From JBKPNX01 sp046732855 (GTDB taxonomy: Bacteria; Pseudomonadota; Alphaproteobacteria; Geminicoccales; Geminicoccaceae): 64,000 bases of DNA. The notes under the pieces are model-generated. The model was not told where the DNA came from, made no database searches, and saw only the letters and a program-made list of their open reading frames with translations. Positions 63,196 to 64,000 of the stretch are shown piece by piece (the stretch's first letter is position 1; each line of letters begins with the position of its first letter). The position numbers were made by a program, and so were the translations under genes. The stretch lies in assembly GCA_046732855.1 (NCBI GenBank), contig JBKPNX010000110.1, positions 74,374 to 138,373 on the forward strand, written 5' to 3'.

Positions 63196-63611
63196 GCCGG
63201 TCCGGCGGTCGCCTTGATGATCACCGCGCCGACCGAGGCTTTATGAGCGAGCCGGCGCGTCCCGGCGGCCCTCCGATGCTGCCGGCCGACGCCGACGGCC
63301 TGGTGTTTCAGGAACCCTGGCAGGCGACCGCATTCGCGCTCGCGGTGCACCTGTCGGAGCGCGGCGCGATCCCGTGGACGGAATGGTCGGCCGCGCTTGG
63401 GCGCGAGATCGAGGCAGCCGCGGCTGATCCGGCGCGGGCCGATGCCTATTTCCAGCAGTGGCTGCGCGCGCTGGAGCGCATCTGCACCGAGAAGGGCATG
63501 ATCGAGCCGAGCGAAATCCTTCGCCGCCAGGAGGCGTGGCGCCGCGCCTATCTCTCGACGCCGCACGGCCAGCCCGTGCAACTCGGTGCCGCGCACGAAA
63601 ACGGGCTTTGA
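63192..63611 (+). CDS. Nitrile hydratase accessory (metal-insertion) protein
   Basis: A 139-residue protein of the NHase activator/P14K family, structurally related to the beta subunit N-terminus: LVFQEPWQATAFALAVHL, IPWTEWSAALGREI, YFQQWLRALERICTEKGMI. It helps insert cobalt and oxidise the Cys ligands in the alpha subunit. The ATG at 63192 overlaps the beta stop (ATGA); an ATG at 63243 with GAGG upstream would give 122 residues and is equally possible. Confidence 0.88.
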   Translation: MSRSGGRLDDHRADRGFMSEPARPGGPPMLPADADGLVFQEPWQATAFALAVHLSERGAIPWTEWSAALGREIEAAAADPARADAYFQQWLRALERICTEKGMIEPSEILRRQEAWRRAYLSTPHGQPVQLGAAHENGL

Positions 63612-63865
63612 ACCGCCCGCTGAGCAGCCTGTGCGTCTCGTTGCCCTACGCCAGCTTCCGGCGCTCATGGCCAACGGCGCTGCTATCCGCAGTTCGGCCG
63701 AGGTCGCCAGACAATACGAGCGCCGAGTCCCAAGTCACCGCGGTCGTCGAGTTCACACTCGCCTAGGCCTGAGACCTCCTCCGGACGTGCTTCCGGCTGA
63801 TTGATGCTGACTGAAGCAGCCCTGAGGCAAGCGATGGAGTTCAGCACGAATCGAGAAGCGCTCGC

Positions 63866-64000
63866 TCACTTGAGCAGGTGTTTGAAGTAGGCGATGGTGT
63901 CCTTGAGGCCGTCGGCGAGGGCGACCTTGGGCTGCCAGCCGAGCAGGGTCTGGGCCTTTTGGATGTCGGGGCAGCGCTGGCGCGGGTCGTCCTGCGGCAA
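63866..64000 (-). CDS. NAD-dependent epimerase/UDP-glucuronate decarboxylase-like protein, C-terminal part
   Basis: The last 45 codons of a gene entering from the right edge: LPQDDPRQRCPDIQKAQTLL then GWQPKVALADGLKDTIAYF before the stop. PQDDP..R.PDI..A...LGW.P.V.L..GL..TI.YF is the signature ending of extended SDR nucleotide-sugar enzymes such as UDP-glucuronate decarboxylase. The catalytic part is outside the window. Confidence 0.85.
   Translation of the reverse strand: MPQDDPRQRCPDIQKAQTLLGWQPKVALADGLKDTIAYFKHLLK

Overview
The window is high-GC bacterial DNA with closely packed genes and many ATGA start/stop overlaps. Alphaproteobacterial markers are a DUF1476 protein (ATP synthase zeta subunit family), a MucR/Ros zinc-finger regulator, a DUF1194 protein and REP-like intergenic repeats. 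I read it as an alphaproteobacterium, possibly Rhodospirillales-like; order and genus cannot be fixed from sequence alone. No rRNA, tRNA, CRISPR array, integrase or complete insertion sequence was seen.

Layout. 0-8 kb: an MFS exporter, a small lipoprotein, a mercuric-reductase-like flavoprotein, an NRDE protein, the zeta subunit, an EamA exporter, a YbaK-type deacylase and a TAXI-like protein. 8-16.4 kb: a class A penicillin-binding protein carrying an extra C-terminal SNase-like domain, then mobA, a papain-like protein without its catalytic Cys, a lower-GC DUF4411/ImmA toxin-antitoxin-like island flanked by copies of the fdhD 3' end, fdhD, and a coiled-coil membrane protein. 17-23.5 kb: a frameshifted lactate permease, a PLP desulfhydrase-like enzyme, an Fpg/Nei glycosylase, a four-unit repeat array, a duplicated ssb tail, ssb and a DUF1194 protein.

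24-31 kb is an apparent sugar-acid catabolic operon: 2-hydroxyacid dehydrogenase, HpcH/HpaI aldolase, a sugar ABC importer with two different permeases, and an enolase-superfamily dehydratase. RNase Z, an amidase, mucR, a methyltransferase and an SDR follow. 38-41 kb is scarred: a truncated cyclic-nucleotide-binding gene abuts a truncated ATPase fragment, next to a Crp/Fnr gene frameshifted near its end.

41.9-47.5 kb is a second sugar operon: PfkB kinase, ribose-type ABC importer, phosphotriesterase-like hydrolase and glutamine-amidotransferase-like protein. 47.7-54 kb is a peptide-type ABC operon with an acetamidase/formamidase between the binding protein and the ATPases. The last 10 kb hold a class III cyclase, a haloacid dehalogenase, a partial branched-chain amino acid importer (ATPase and binding protein only), an aromatic amino acid decarboxylase, and cobalt-type nitrile hydratase alpha, beta and activator genes. 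A 45-codon piece of a nucleotide-sugar epimerase/decarboxylase gene closes the window.

The metabolic theme is scavenging of sugars, sugar acids, peptides, amides and nitriles. Several genes carry single-base frameshifts in short G/C runs, so either assembly error or real decay must be settled before drawing conclusions from them.
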